Below are positions 21,770 through 32,892 of a stretch of 64,000 bases of DNA, piece after piece. The notes beneath the pieces are model-generated. The model saw only the letters and a list, made by a program, of their open reading frames with translations, was not told where the DNA came from and searched no databases. A program made the translations under genes and the position numbers. How positions within the stretch are numbered: position 1 is the first letter of the stretch; every line of letters begins with the position of its first letter. Source of the DNA: Xanthostigma xanthostigma (lineage: Eukaryota > Arthropoda > Insecta > Raphidioptera > Raphidiidae); contig OY754469.1 of the NCBI GenBank assembly GCA_963575645.1, forward strand, positions 16,448,001 through 16,512,000, in the 5' to 3' direction.

Positions 21770-22000
21770 ACGTTTTTTCAAGATTAACCTTATATATTCT
21801 CAACTGGGAGCCTCTATATATTTTTACCCAACTGCGGCGAAGCCAAAAGGAAGGGTTATGAGTTTAGCAGTCTATGTATGTATATGTTTGTATTTATGGA
21901 TGTTCCACCGTAGCGCTTAAACGATTTATCCGATTTTGATAAATAAGGTGTCAATCGATTCGTTATTATGGCCCGGGTAACATAGGCTACATTTATTTTT
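21770..22000 (+). repeat. LINE-tail-like fragment
   Basis: GCGGCGAAGCCAAAAGGAAG, then GTATGTATATGTTTGTATT, then CGATTTATCCGATTTTGATA and GGCCCGGGTAACATAGGCTA match the layout of RTE-type LINE 3' ends known from insects. Only the tail is present. Confidence 0.5.
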
Positions 22001-22033
22001 AAATTTGGTCCCAGAGAAGAGCAAATTGAAAAC

Positions 22034-22158
22034 AAATAAAAAATAAATTCAAAAAAAATAATTTAAATAAAAAATAAGTTCAAAAAAAATAATTTAAATA
22101 AAAAATAAGTTCAAAAAAAATAATTTAAATAAAAAATAAGTTCAAAAAATAAAACCCG
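22034..22158 (+). repeat. 31-bp tandem repeat
   Basis: About four units of AAATAAAAAATAAGTTC plus A8-TAATTT repeat with a 31-bp period starting at 22,034 and 22,065. The last unit overlaps the left arm of the next MITE. Confidence 0.85.
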
Positions 22159-22388
22159 ACTACTGATAAGTGTGAAACAAGAAAATATTCTCATCTGAGG
22201 ATAGCCATGGTCGTATGCTATCTCATATAATGTATGAGGCCCCTCTAGATGTACAGCCTGATGCACTTTGTCCTAGAGCTTATGTGATCGCTTACTACTG
22301 TTAAAATGTAATGTTTTGTTGGGGTAGGTGGCATATTTTCTTGCTTGATACTTTTCAGTAGTCGGGTTTTAGTTTTCGAACTTATTTC
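22131..22388. mobile_element. Fold-back MITE with about 55-bp arms
   Basis: AAATAAGTTC, then AAAACCCGACTACTGATAAG and AAGAAAATAT on the left are inverted at about 22,332-22,388 (CAGTAGTCGGGTTTT, then GAACTTATTT). The left end coincides with the 31-bp tandem unit, which may have grown out of the element terminus. Confidence 0.72.
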
Positions 22389-22390
22389 TT

Positions 22391-22651
22391 CACAGATTCG
22401 TATTGTCTGACTAAAAATAAACTACTTTTGTCCCAAACATTTTTTTCTGAAAATGTCACTTTTTTGAGTTATCCGGTGAGGAAAAATAAAAATTTTAGAA
22501 CTTTGCAATTTTTTAACTCGAAAAAGAAGTTTGTAGAAAAAGTTCTAAAATTTGTATTTTTCCTTGCCGAATAACTAAAAAAAGTGACATTATCCGAAAA
22601 CATGTTTGGTACAAAAGTAGTCTATTATTAGTCAAACAGTACAATTCTGCG
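22391..22651. mobile_element. Fold-back MITE with about 105-bp arms
   Basis: GTCTGACTAAAAATAAACTA..., AAAATGTCACTTTTTTGAG and AAATAAAAATTTTAGAACTT in the left arm are each inverted in the right arm (22,535-22,651). It abuts the previous fold-back element directly. Confidence 0.75.
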
Positions 22652-22659
22652 GACAAAAA

Positions 22660-23360
22660 TAGAGGTTCCTATTTGAATATATGAAGTTGGCCTTGAAAAA
22701 ACGTAACACCTTTACCAAATTAATCAGCTTCCCCCTTGATTCTCTGTAACTTTTATTCGAAACATTTTTTCGCGAATGCTCCTTGTTCCTCCTAAACACC
22801 TTGGCCACTTTAAAATGAACAGTCCGTATTCAATATACATAGATCCATGTGAACAATGAAGGAATGGGGGTGAGAATGGAAGATGAGATAATATGTAGTT
22901 CGGCGGTGGGACATATGGGACACACGCGCAAACATAACATTCTCTATTTACTGGAGGTTGTGTCACTTCAGGCGAGACTGCCGTGTGGTGGGACCAGTGG
23001 GACATTTACAGATTACCGAATTGTTCAGTGTTATTATTGATCCTGCACAATCATAGCCAAAAGCCCTAAAGTAAATCCATTGCAGAAAGTTTCAAACAAT
23101 CAACCTTTTCTGTATTATTTTTAGTGGCCAAAACAGTGCGACTGCTAAGACAATAGAGACACAAGAAATTGTCAGGCGAACAAAATCGAATGTCTCAAAA
23201 ATGGATTTTTTAAAATGTTTCAAAAAGAAAAAGTTCAGTCCACCTTTTGTTATTTTACGGAAAGAATGGTTAACAACTCGAAGTTGAGAACGGCAAAAAT
23301 CAGAATGTCGACTTTTAGTTATTACAATATAATTTTGTTAAAGATCTAATTAAATTTTGC
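22660..23360. other. No recognised gene or repeat
   Basis: GC-richer patch at 22,855-23,010 without a known domain in any frame. Nothing else seen. Confidence 0.4.
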
Positions 23361-23364
23361 TGTT

Positions 23365-23500
23365 AACACTCATTGTTACAGTCCTATATTAGAAAAATTT
23401 ATTTTTAAACACTTTCACTGTCGGGACACGAACCGAAATCTTTCGCTGCGGAATGAGTTATCATGCATTACTGTGTAGTGACACAATCAAACAGTCAATC
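23365..23500 (-). repeat. tRNA-like repeat, partial copy
   Basis: TGTCGGGACACGAACCGAAA and CGGAATGAGTTATCATGCAT, in the same order and orientation as 19,040-19,305, identify a diverged partial copy of the family. Confidence 0.6.
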
Positions 23501-23574
23501 TTAAAGCTAGATCTCTAACTATATAATTAGTCTTACGAACTATGCCGTAGTGAATATTTCAAATATTCACCATT

Positions 23575-23856
23575 TGTTTGTTACTGTAACCTTTTTTTTT
23601 ATTTTAGTGGACTGTATAAATTTTATTTTTAATAACGATTACAGAAAACAAGAATGTTTAATAATACACAGTAAGATTGCAAAATAAGATCATAGAATGA
23701 AATTAACTTTAATTAACACAATGTTTGCTATGAACTATAAAGTTACGTTGTGGCCTGCGTTCGACATTTTTCTTTACTACTCTCCTGGTACTGGTTTTTA
23801 CCACCAGTTGGCGTGTTGTACACACTGGTGCTAGAGTTTGAATTGTGGCGCCAACA
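23575..23856 (-). repeat. BEL/Pao LTR (3' LTR of the - strand element)
   Basis: 282 bp beginning TGTTTGTTACTGTAACC and ending GGCGCCAACA on the + strand. The other copy is at 27,487-27,768. Confidence 0.95.
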
Positions 23857-24024
23857 TACCGGCCGCCTTGAAGTATCTATACTTCAACTTGAACTAAATT
23901 GAAACTAAACAATTGCAATGATGACAATGTGGATAATGACAAAATTAAATTAACAAAAAGAATTCTCTCGTTCACACATTGTAATGAAACCAATTATCAT
24001 ATTTAGATAAACATCACTTAATTA

Positions 24025-27000
24025 TTAATGCACAGGTAGAGCACATAACTTTTTTATAGGACGTTTAAAAACTCCCGTAGTTGTTTTAACACTCACTACC
24101 CGCACTACACCGTCTTCTCCTGGATGGATGGCTATGACTCGACCAAGAGCCCACTGGAGAGGGGGTGTGTTGTCTTCAGCGATGATGACCATGGTGCCGA
24201 CTTGGATGTCGTGTTGTCCGGTTGACCACTGGCTTCGTAGTTGGAGATGTTGTAAATAGTCTCGTTTCCAGCGGTTCCAAAAATGCTGCTTTACCTTCTG
24301 AATATGTTGGAATATAGACAGTCGATTATCAACCACCTGTAAATAGCTCGGTGATGGTGGTTCTAACAAGTAGTCCCCTATGAGGAAATGTGCTGGACAT
24401 AAATAGGAAAGGTCGTTGGGATCTGATGACACAGGTACTAGAGGTCTAGAGTTTAGGATTGCCTCGATCTGTGTGATTAGAGTATAACACTCTTCAAACG
24501 TTAATGTTAATTTCATGTTGTTAGATTTCCATTTCCTTAAATGAAATTTACCGTGTTGCAAGATGGTTGTGATTTCTTCTTTTAACTGTTGCACCTTTTC
24601 TATGGTGTCTTCACCAGTTAATAAATCGTCGACATAAAAGTCGTTGAGAATGACTTTACTTGCATTTGAATAGGTTGCTTCATGTTCGTATGCTAACTGC
24701 CTGATGCATCTGATGGCTAGATACGGTGATGATGCTAAACCGTACGTTACCGTGTTGAGTTGATATGCTTTTGCTTCCTGGTCTGACTTGTCTCGCCATA
24801 AAATTTGTTGAAGATGTCTATCGTCCTGATGAACTAATATTTGCCGATACATCTTCTCAATGTCAGCTGTGATAACATATGTATGTTGTCTAAAACGTGT
24901 AAGAATGCTGAATAAGTCGGGTTGTAATTTAGGTCCTACTAGTAGAATATCATTTAGTGATACTCCAGATGATGTTTTGGATGACCCGTCAAAAACCACT
25001 CGTAGTTTGGTTGTGGTACTTGTATCCTTGATGACTGCATGATGAGGTAAGAAATTTGCCTTTTGGGTGTAATCTAATGTAATTTCGGTCATGTGATTTA
25101 AGTTTTTGTACTCATTGAGGAATGATTTGTATTGCTGTTCGAATACTGGGTCTTTATGCATACGTCTTTCCATGGATTGTAGTCTCTTGAGTGCATTTGT
25201 AGCTGAATCACCTAATGCGATGGTGTCTGTTCTTTTTGGCAACTTAACTATAAATCTGCCAGTTTCGTCTTTTTGATGCGTTTCTTTAAAATGAGTTTCA
25301 CATTGCTGCTCTTCACTTGTTGTATGATGTTTTTCTTCAAGTTCTTTTATGCTCCAAAATTTCTCTAAACTTCTATGTAGCTCTAATGTAGTAAGGTGAC
25401 AGATCGTCGTTTGATCAGTCGCCGCTTGACTCTTGCCTGACACTACCCATCCGAATACAGTGTTTTGTAAAATGGGAAGGTCCTCTCCTAACTTGATTTG
25501 ATCTCGCTTCAATAAGTTGAAATATAACTCGGCTCCAATGAGCATGTCAACAGTTCCCGGCTCACTGAATGTAGGATCTGCCAACTGAATGCATGGCAAG
25601 TTCCACGTGTCCGTCGTTACTGGCGCTGTGGGTAACTTGATTGTTATGTCTTGAATTATCAGACACTCTATCGTTCTACTGAAATTTGATATTCTTGATT
25701 TGAGTTGAACATTGGTTGTAGCATTAACTTCTGTCCCCTTGTGAGATATCCCGTTGATGGATATTTTGTTTTGTACGATTCTCCTATTTAACTTTTCTGC
25801 TAGTTCTTGCGTGATGAAATGAGACTGAGATGCACTGTCAAGTAAAGCTCTGCATGGTATCCATTGGCCTTGAGCGTTCTGGACTTGTATTAATGCGGTT
25901 GCCAATAATACCTCATAATGACTGCTATATGTGCTATTTAGTACGACGTGATTGTTTGAAGTCGACTTCGACTCTTCAATTTTCTCTTTATGTATCATTG
26001 TATGATGTTTACGATCACAATTTTTGCAATGTCTTGTTTTACAATCCCTGACTGGATGACCTTGTCTCAAACAGTTGAAACATGCGCCAATTGACTTGAT
26101 TGTTTGAATGCGTTCTGAGACTGGCTGCTTAATGAAAATGTCACATTGATATAGGTTATGTAATTTTGAACATAGTTTGCACGCTTCCTTTTGCTCAATT
26201 GTTGAATTTGTTGCTAAATGCGCTGTACTTCGTGTACTTGTTTGATTTGTGTTCCTCGGACTGTTGATGAATTTTTCAGGTGTGTTTGTTTCTAATCCGA
26301 AACATCGCTGTTCAAGAAATTCATATAATTCTTTTAATGGTGGTATTTTATTTGGGTTTTTCTGAGCCAAATCCCATTGTCGTCTCGTAATAGGATCTAA
26401 CTTGCGTTTCAATAAAACAATGATCATTGGATCCCAATCTTGTATTGGTACCTGTAACGCTTCTACTGATCGAAGATGCTGTTTAGTACTGCTGATTAAA
26501 TTTCGTAACTCAACTGGGGAACCTTTTGTCATTGGTGGCAACTCATAGAGAGAATTAAGATGCGCGTTTATTATGTATTGTTTTTTATCGTAACGTTCAA
26601 TTAACAAATTTCTTGCGACTTCATAATTTTCAGATGTGATGTTCAAAAACTTGATCACTTCCCTCGCCTCTCCGACCAATGAATCACTTAGATACAATAA
26701 CTTTTGAGCGTCACTGATTGTTTGATTATTGTGAACCATCGAGTTAAATATATCTTGAAAACTTCTCCAATCTTCGTATTTACCACTGAATTTCGGAATG
26801 TCTAATGGTTGCAATTTAATTCTTGATAAAGCGTTTTGTTCTGCTGTGATTTGTTCTAATTGTTGTATGTTGACATGATTGTCACTGTTGCTTAAGTGGC
26901 TATTAATGTTTGGCAACAATGCTCTGGCTTTTGCTAACAATTCGAAATAATTATCTTCGAACCTGGTTCTCTCTTCATTATTTATGTCTTCACTGTCTTC

Positions 27001-27261
27001 TAATTCTTCAATTTTTTCTTGAATTGATTCAAATTCTTCTAAATGTTTTTCAAAACTAGGCAATCGAACACCTATTTGCGTTGTATCACCAGATTCTGTC
27101 GCTTCGTCTATCTTCTTTTGAAATTTCGTTAATTTTCCTTTCAATACCGCTCTTTTCTTTTTTAAATTTCGGCATTTTTCTTCGTATGACAGTTGTGTGC
27201 TTTCGTCGATTGAGCTTTGATCGTCAGGCATTTTAAAGGTTGGTGAAGGATTGATAAACAA
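24025..27261 (-). pseudogene. BEL/Pao Gag-Pol reading frame
   Basis: A 1,078-codon frame. The N-terminus is a charged coiled-coil-like stretch, then a DUF1759-type Gag (LQPLDIPKFSGKYEDWRSF near residues 150-170). Zinc knuckles CX2CX4HX4C lie near 390-415. A DUF1758-type aspartic protease follows (LLDSASQSHFI near 476), then Pao-type reverse transcriptase with FYVDDLLTG near 875 and an integrase C-terminal part with NSRPLVP and the DUF5641-like end. It is a fossil polyprotein of the element at 23,570-27,773. Confidence 0.9.
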
Positions 27262-27486
27262 TAAATGAATAGGGGCTTACCTTGTCTATTTGCATAATAA
27301 TGTAGATCAGCGGTGATTTTGATTGTTGCTGTTTGCTGTATACTGCGTGCTGGTTTTGACTGTAGCTACTCTGCTGAATGATGGCTGATGATTTGATGAT
27401 GTACACCACAAATAACTTCCCACTTTGTATTAATTAACACTTATAACTTCACTCACACTGATATTATCCGGCTCGATTGGACCAAA

Positions 27487-27768
27487 TGTTCGTTACTGTA
27501 ACCTTTTTTTTTATTTTAGTGGACTGTATAAATTTTATTTTTAATAACGATTACAGAAAACAAGAATGTTTAATAATACACAGTAAGATTGCAAAATAAG
27601 ATCATAGAATGAAATTAACTTTAATTAACACAATGTTTGCTATGAACTATAAAGTTACGTTGTGGCCTGCGTTCGACATTTTTCTTTACTACTCTCCTGG
27701 TACTGGTTTTTACCACCAGTTGGCGTGTTGTACACACTGGTGCTAGAGTTTGAATTGTGGCGCCAACA
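27487..27768 (-). repeat. BEL/Pao LTR (5' LTR of the - strand element)
   Basis: 282 bp beginning TGTTCGTTACTGTAACC on the + strand, one base different from 23,575-23,856. Confidence 0.95.
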
Positions 27769-28006
27769 CCATTATTAAATAATATTTTGGAGAAATGAAA
27801 GAATAAACAAAAACTTAATGCTCTATTGTTATTCTTGTCGCGATACATATTTTTAGAAATAAATATCTCATTTTACTCAGAAAATAGCCCCCAGAGCCCA
27901 GAGAACAATTAATTAATTTTATTTTGATGATTGTAAATAAATAAGAACCCTAGTCTTCGAGCTATTGTACAAACAGATCTCTTCACACAAACAATTCTTA
28001 AATATT

Positions 28007-28245
28007 CATTGGCGTAGCAATATAGGGAGGGGCCAGGTGGGTCTGGCTCACCCTAGAATATTAATTGGTCACGTACAAATAACAAGATAGATCTACAATA
28101 TTTTCTTTGTCGTTAAATTTCTCCAGAAAGTCGTGTTGATCCATTTCGCTTCCATGAACAGTTTTCAAATTATGTGTAAATGGTAGCTGGCTTATAAGTA
28201 GAAAATTTGCCCCCCCCCCAGGATAAAATCGTTGCTACGCTTATG
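28007..28245. mobile_element. hAT MITE, 239 bp
   Basis: It begins CATTGGCGTAGCAA and ends TTGCTACGCTTATG, with TAAATATT and TAAATAAT flanking as an 8-bp duplication with one mismatch. A G-rich left subterminal part (AGGGAGGGGCC) and C-run at right match the other hAT MITEs here. Confidence 0.8.
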
Positions 28246-28253
28246 TAAATAAT

Positions 28254-29384
28254 GTATCGATGTATAAATACCATCGAAAACACAGTTTCAGTAAAGCTAA
28301 ATGTCTAATATAGGATAAAACCGCATATATAAAATTATTCTTAAATATTTTTGAGACATCTATATCACACTATATGATATAATGAAAATTCGTGTTCACC
28401 AATACCTACTTGTGGATATTGAAAAACTGACCCGTGAAATAAACTGTCAACAAACTTGAGTGGAATATTGGTTTTGCCTTTTACAAAATTAATCATTGAA
28501 TATCAAAGGTTATATTTTAAAGAGATACGATTATTATTGGGTAGGTACTCTGCTAATTGCTATTCTTTATGTTATTTTGTGACTTTATTTTATATATATA
28601 GATAGTATGGATATTAAGGCCCTATTTACACATCAGCAGTACACCCCCGTGTATAAATATTTTGTATATCACGAGACCAAACATTTCACCGTTAATTATT
28701 CTTCATTAAAGGTGGAACATAAATGAAACCTCTAATTTGCAATTCACTTTGCACACATGTCAACGAATTACGCAGGATTAGAATTCGTTTGCGAACGACA
28801 GCGTTATTATGCAAGATGCGTTCAAATCTGTAATTAGTAAGAATATCCAAACTTGAATGCTAATTTCAAAGTCGTCTTTTCTGTGAAGAAACTTTTTTGA
28901 CTTTATGATAATTTTAAAATACATTTTTTGCTTGAGACGTATTGAGTTTACACCTTCCGGGATTAACCAAATCCAATCGATATTTTTACCGGACAGAAGC
29001 ACTGTCAGCTCAAATGACTCATGCATCATATGTCTGGCAATGGTACACACTATACGCACAGGCGCTACAGCTTATTACAATGTTTTACTTAAGTCACAAC
29101 TATTTAAGGTATTGTATTGCATATTGTAATATGCATAGCAAGTAGCAACCTGTAAAACCCCGCCTTATAATATGTGAGTCAGTCACTGTGGCATAATATT
29201 AGATGATATGATTGACTTGACTCAACTAACTCAGTGGCTCAGTTGACTCGAATAACATATTCAGAACTCGGCTCTTTTTGAACCGGTTCAGGAAGCCGGC
29301 TCACATAGGGGATCCAGATGCAAAGATGCAGATCACTAAAAAGACCCGTTTATCTCATCTCTACCACAGAACATTACTGTTCTG
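28254..29384. other. No recognised gene
   Basis: AT-rich sequence. Around 29,200-29,310, GACTCAACTAACTCAGTGGC and GAACCGGTTCAGGAAGCCGG form a GC-richer patch that may be an old transposon end but has no partner I can find. Confidence 0.35.
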
Positions 29385-29485
29385 TGGTTAAAACTGTTCA
29401 GTTAAATCGTATGTACGTTGGGCCTACACACGTTGAGATAAATCTGTCAGTCCCTTTACCTATAGTGCCTATAGTTTTCGATAAT

Positions 29486-29772
29486 ATGGCCTCGACTACA
29501 GACGACGTTCTAGCGATAGTCGGATTTAATATTTTCCATGAAAACGACTCATAAAAAGCGACGGAGCATGTGGTGTAAAGAGTGATTAAACAAAAGGGAG
29601 CACTATTCGCGTGTGAATTTGTTAAATGAATAGATTTACTCCCAAAGATTGGCATAATTACCTAAGAATGGATGAAGATAGCTATCTAAATCTTCTTTCT
29701 TTAGTTACACCATTTATTGAAAAGAAAGATAACTGTCATGCGAAATGCTATACCTCCACATGAGAGGTTTTT
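29486..29772 (+). pseudogene. Harbinger transposase N-terminal remnant
   Basis: From ATG 29,486 the frame gives MASTTDDVLAIVGF and is then stopped. Across frames the following DNA still encodes a tryptophan-rich basic box, WHNYLRMDEDSYLNLLSLV and IPPHER, the usual start of Harbinger transposases. The catalytic domain is absent. The reading frame is disrupted at least twice. Confidence 0.65.
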
Positions 29773-29804
29773 TTTACTGTTTCTAAGTTCGTCTGGGGTT
29801 CTTT

Positions 29805-29954
29805 TTATCTTAATTTATCAATTAATTTTGAGTATGCAGCATCTCTTTTCGCACAATCGTGGTATAGACTGTATTTACCAGAGACAACATTCGTTTCGAT
29901 GAATTTTGTAAATTCCTCAAACCACTCTCGTTGACACCTCGACTGTGTTGACAT
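29805..29954 (-). pseudogene. MADF-like (Myb/SANT-type) protein remnant
   Basis: On the - strand from ATG 29,954 the translation contains QREWFEEFTKFIE, then KYSLYHDCAKRDAAYSKL, a start resembling MADF-domain DNA-binding proteins encoded by the second gene of Harbinger elements. It faces the transposase remnant tail to tail, as in intact elements. Only about 50 codons remain. Confidence 0.5.
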
Positions 29955-30205
29955 TGTTTTGGTGCGTGTGAAGCAAATATAATAATTCATTATTGTAATT
30001 TGTAATCACTGCGTTCGGTGCACTTCTCAAGACGAACTGACTCAACCCGGTACACACGTTTAGATTTAACTGAACAGTTCTCAGTTCGCAGTTTTATCAA
30101 ATGAGTTTTTGTATTTCATCAGTTCAACTGTTCAGTTAAAAAAAAAACTGATACTTACACCATACACACGTTGCGATTTAACTGAACAGTTTTAACTGTA
30201 CAGTT

Positions 30206-30980
30206 ATAACTGACAGTTTAACTGACCTTTACTATAGTAAAAGTCTATCAGACAGAGAGAGAAACAGAGAGACATTTAGATTGATCCCAATACTTTCCTA
30301 CAATAGTAGATAGTAGACGTATTACAGACGCTCGACAGCTGAGGTTATCAGCGTCACCACAGTAGAAGTGGGGAATAAAAATCGTTTAAAAACAAAAACT
30401 ATTAATTACTTCACAATTAAGCAAGATGTCGTATATTGCCATTTTGTCATTGGACAGTAATAGCCCTTATTGCAATAAGCTTGTTAACCGAGACTGATAA
30501 ATTGACACTAGATATCTAATATATAACGTAGGTACACATATATTCCGTCACTCAGACGTAAACAATAAGTGGACAGATAAAATGTAACAGGAAAGATGCT
30601 ACGAGGATCTAATATACACGGTGTCTCAATGAAAACTTGCAGTTCCGAAAAACCGGCTAAATAAACGCGTTTTGACAAAAATTCAAAAACTGATCAATTT
30701 TTTAATGAAAGAGAATCAGTTGTTATAAAAAAATACCTCTATGCATCTCTAGCCCTGTATGGGAAAAAATCTAAATATCAAATGACACAATCGAATTCTA
30801 TCACGTTTATATTAACTAGCTTTTCGTGTATGTCGGGCGGAACTTTGTAATTGATTTTAAACATAACTCAGAATTAGATGGCAATACGAAAAAATACTAA
30901 AATAAAGAAGAAAATAATAAATGAAATAAAGAAATTTTAATAAATACATATATATACTTCTTTACCGTTGTAAGACAAAA
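30206..30980. other. No recognised gene or repeat
   Basis: Nothing secure. GGTGTCTCAATGAAAACTTG (about 30,620) is reminiscent of transposon ends, but no inverted partner was found. Confidence 0.35.
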
Positions 30981-30984
30981 CGCA

Positions 30985-31030
30985 ATGGCTCAGTTGCATG
31001 GTTAGAGCGCCGTGCTAATAACGCTGACAA
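30985..31030 (+). repeat. 5' half of a tRNA-Ile-like sequence
   Basis: ATGGCTCAGTTGCATGGTTA and GAGCGCCGTGCTAATAACGC match the D-arm and anticodon arm (AAU anticodon in CTAATAA) of tRNA-Ile as I know it. No T-arm or acceptor stem follows within the next 200 bp. The downstream AAATTCAAATTC repeats (31,285-31,330) could be the tail of the same SINE, split by the element at 31,041. It is a tRNA-derived SINE head rather than a gene. Confidence 0.55.
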
Positions 31031-31040
31031 TATGTCACAT

Positions 31041-31196
31041 TTTTGACGTGATAACGTCTTATAAATTGATGAAACACCAGCTGCACGCACGAAAAAGTGT
31101 AACGTTCCGTTCCGCCGTAACGTTCCGCCTGACCCTGTGCGTGCAAGCGAGATCTATTAAATATGATATTCGAGCGGAATACGTTATCACGTAAAA
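31041..31196. mobile_element. Short inverted-repeat element, related to 41,655-42,322
   Basis: TTTTGACGTGATAACGT and ACGTTATCACGTAAAA are inverted ends. The interior (GTAACGTTCCGCCTGACCCT) and the flanking CTATCGTCCGTAAACCGAC recur in opposite orientation in the element between zinc-finger genes 2 and 3. Confidence 0.65.
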
Positions 31197-31284
31197 CTAT
31201 CGTCCGTAAACCGACTTTGCCAAGTTGGGTAGGAAAACTTACATATTATAATTGCATTTTGTAAAAATAATGTAAAAGTAAGTA

Positions 31285-31330
31285 AAATAAATTCAAAATT
31301 CAAATTCAAATTCAAAATTCAAAAATTCAA
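31285..31330 (+). repeat. ATTCAAA-type simple repeat
   Basis: AAATTCAAAATTCAAATTC repeats of 6-7 bp. Possibly a SINE tail. Confidence 0.7.
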
Positions 31331-31399
31331 CAGACAACCAATTTTTTTTTATTTTTTACGATGTATTTTCGTTTTTTTTACAACAAAATGTAAAAATAA

Positions 31400-31728
31400 T
31401 AATAGTAAATAAAAAACATTTTTTAATATGTATACCTACCACGTTTTTAAAGCGAACTAAAAAGTATAAAATAATTTCTTAACGGACAGATTTTTTAATT
31501 GTAAAATTTGAACCGGAAAACGTGAGGCACATTATTCATTTTATCTCATAAATAGATTTTTTCATTGATAGCTACTCTCTATACTTCTGATATAATTGTC
31601 GGATGCACCCCACGTTTTTCGTTTCAAAACCTACAAGTTAAAAATCTGACTGTGAAGAAATTATTTTATACTTTTCAGTTCGCTTTAAAAATGTGGTATA
31701 TTAAAAATGTTTTTTATTTCTATTACTT
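31400..31728. mobile_element. Fold-back MITE with about 130-bp arms
   Basis: AAATAAAAAACATTTTTTAA, AAAGCGAACTAAAAAGTATA and CGGACAGATTTTTTAATTG in the left arm are inverted in the right arm (31,605-31,728) with roughly one mismatch in eight. No coding. Confidence 0.72.
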
Positions 31729-32892
31729 TTTTTAATCGATTGATCGTTAGATATGTGAGTTCATCCTGCATCAAGTCCCACCAACATACGTTCTATTTAC
31801 ATTTTATGTTATACAATGACATATTTCCGTATGATTACATTCATGTAAATGGGACACACGTCTTTTTTAGTTGATGGGTGCAAAGAAACTCTATTTAGTG
31901 AACTAGAAAAGTATCTGTCACATATCTAATATATAAGCTTTAAATATTTTCATTTTTGGGAAGAATTGGGTCAAATGTTCGTCAAAAAAAAAGTATATTC
32001 TGACTATTTAGGCTAGAGTTGCAATATTTCGAGTGAAAATATTTGAATTATTCGATTATTAAAATAGTGTATAGTATATTTTGTCAATGGAAACGTGGTA
32101 CATTTATTTCACATATCATACATAAACAGGGTTAAAGTTATATTTCGAAATATCTCGAGAGGTTATTCAAAATCATTCGAATGATTTTTATACCTACGAG
32201 TTACGGTTATACAATCTCCAGTAATGAAACACTGAATGCAGGTGACAAGTTTCACAATCGAAAACAAGGGCTAAATTCATTCGTTAATAAATAATATTAT
32301 ACGGAATTATACATGATCGAACGGATGCGTAGAAAGATCGAATGAATTGTGCCTTCACTCGCACAGTACCTAACCACTCGAGATACATTGCACAGTAATG
32401 AATACGATTACTAATAAAGTCCTTTATCTGCGTCTGATCTAAGAAATACTGTATGCAGGCAACTCTCTCATGACTGACAATCGAAACCGAGAGCAAATTC
32501 ATTCAAGAGTTGAAACATTCATTCATTCACGCATAGTACCAACACACATCCTGTTATTTTCATGTATGTGATGCGAAGAAATTATTTCAAATGAATCATT
32601 CGATTATAAAAAAAAGGAATCGTGAAAATAACCAGAATTCACTAAGTCTAGAAGAGAAATTTTTCTAGATGTAGGGAATTTCCGCCTCGTTTGGAGAAAA
32701 GAGAAAATATAATAATTTTTTGCTGATATCTAAGAAAAACATACTATTTATAGGAATAAAGAAATTATACCCGACCTACGTGAAAGCGTTAAAGCCATGG
32801 GATTTTTCTAATACTATTTAGAACGAGCAAAATGGTGTTATTCTATTTCTAAATCCCCCTCGGGCGAATTTAAGCAGAAAGTTATTTTAAAT
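31729..32892. other. No recognised gene or repeat
   Basis: AT-rich sequence. Two similar stretches at 32,225-32,290 and 32,445-32,520 (CTGAATGCAGGTGACAAGTT / CTGTATGCAGGCAACTCTC, each followed by an AATCGAAA...ATTCATTC run) suggest an old 220-bp tandem duplication. Confidence 0.4.

Larger units (their letters stand above)
23570..27773 (-). mobile_element. BEL/Pao LTR retrotransposon (fossil)
   Basis: The element lies on the - strand between 282-bp LTRs at 23,575-23,856 and 27,487-27,768, flanked by a 5-bp target duplication CCATT (23,570-23,574 and 27,769-27,773). The LTRs differ at one base by eye, so the insertion is young. Inside is one long frame with gag, zinc-knuckle, protease, reverse transcriptase and integrase-end parts in BEL/Pao order. 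Next to the 5' LTR (plus-strand 27,466-27,486) is a primer-binding-like stretch, complement TGGTCC..TCGAGCCGG, close to the 3' end of tRNA-Tyr as I remember it. The polyprotein is clearly shorter than complete family members, so it is not whole (about one break). Confidence 0.95.
29385..30205. mobile_element. Harbinger-like element with two converging gene remnants
   Basis: Inverted ends GTTAAAACTGTTCAGTTAAA (from about 29,388) and their complement near 30,175-30,200 enclose a transposase start on the + strand (29,486-29,772) and a MADF/Myb-like start on the - strand (29,805-29,954). PIF/Harbinger elements are known to carry just these two genes. A further ACTGAACAGTT copy at about 30,065 makes the right end compound. 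The middle of the element, with most of both genes, is gone. Confidence 0.65.

Noticed and set aside
21612-21920. 102-codon frame
   Set aside because: The second half lies in a LINE-tail fragment and the first half has no recognisable features.
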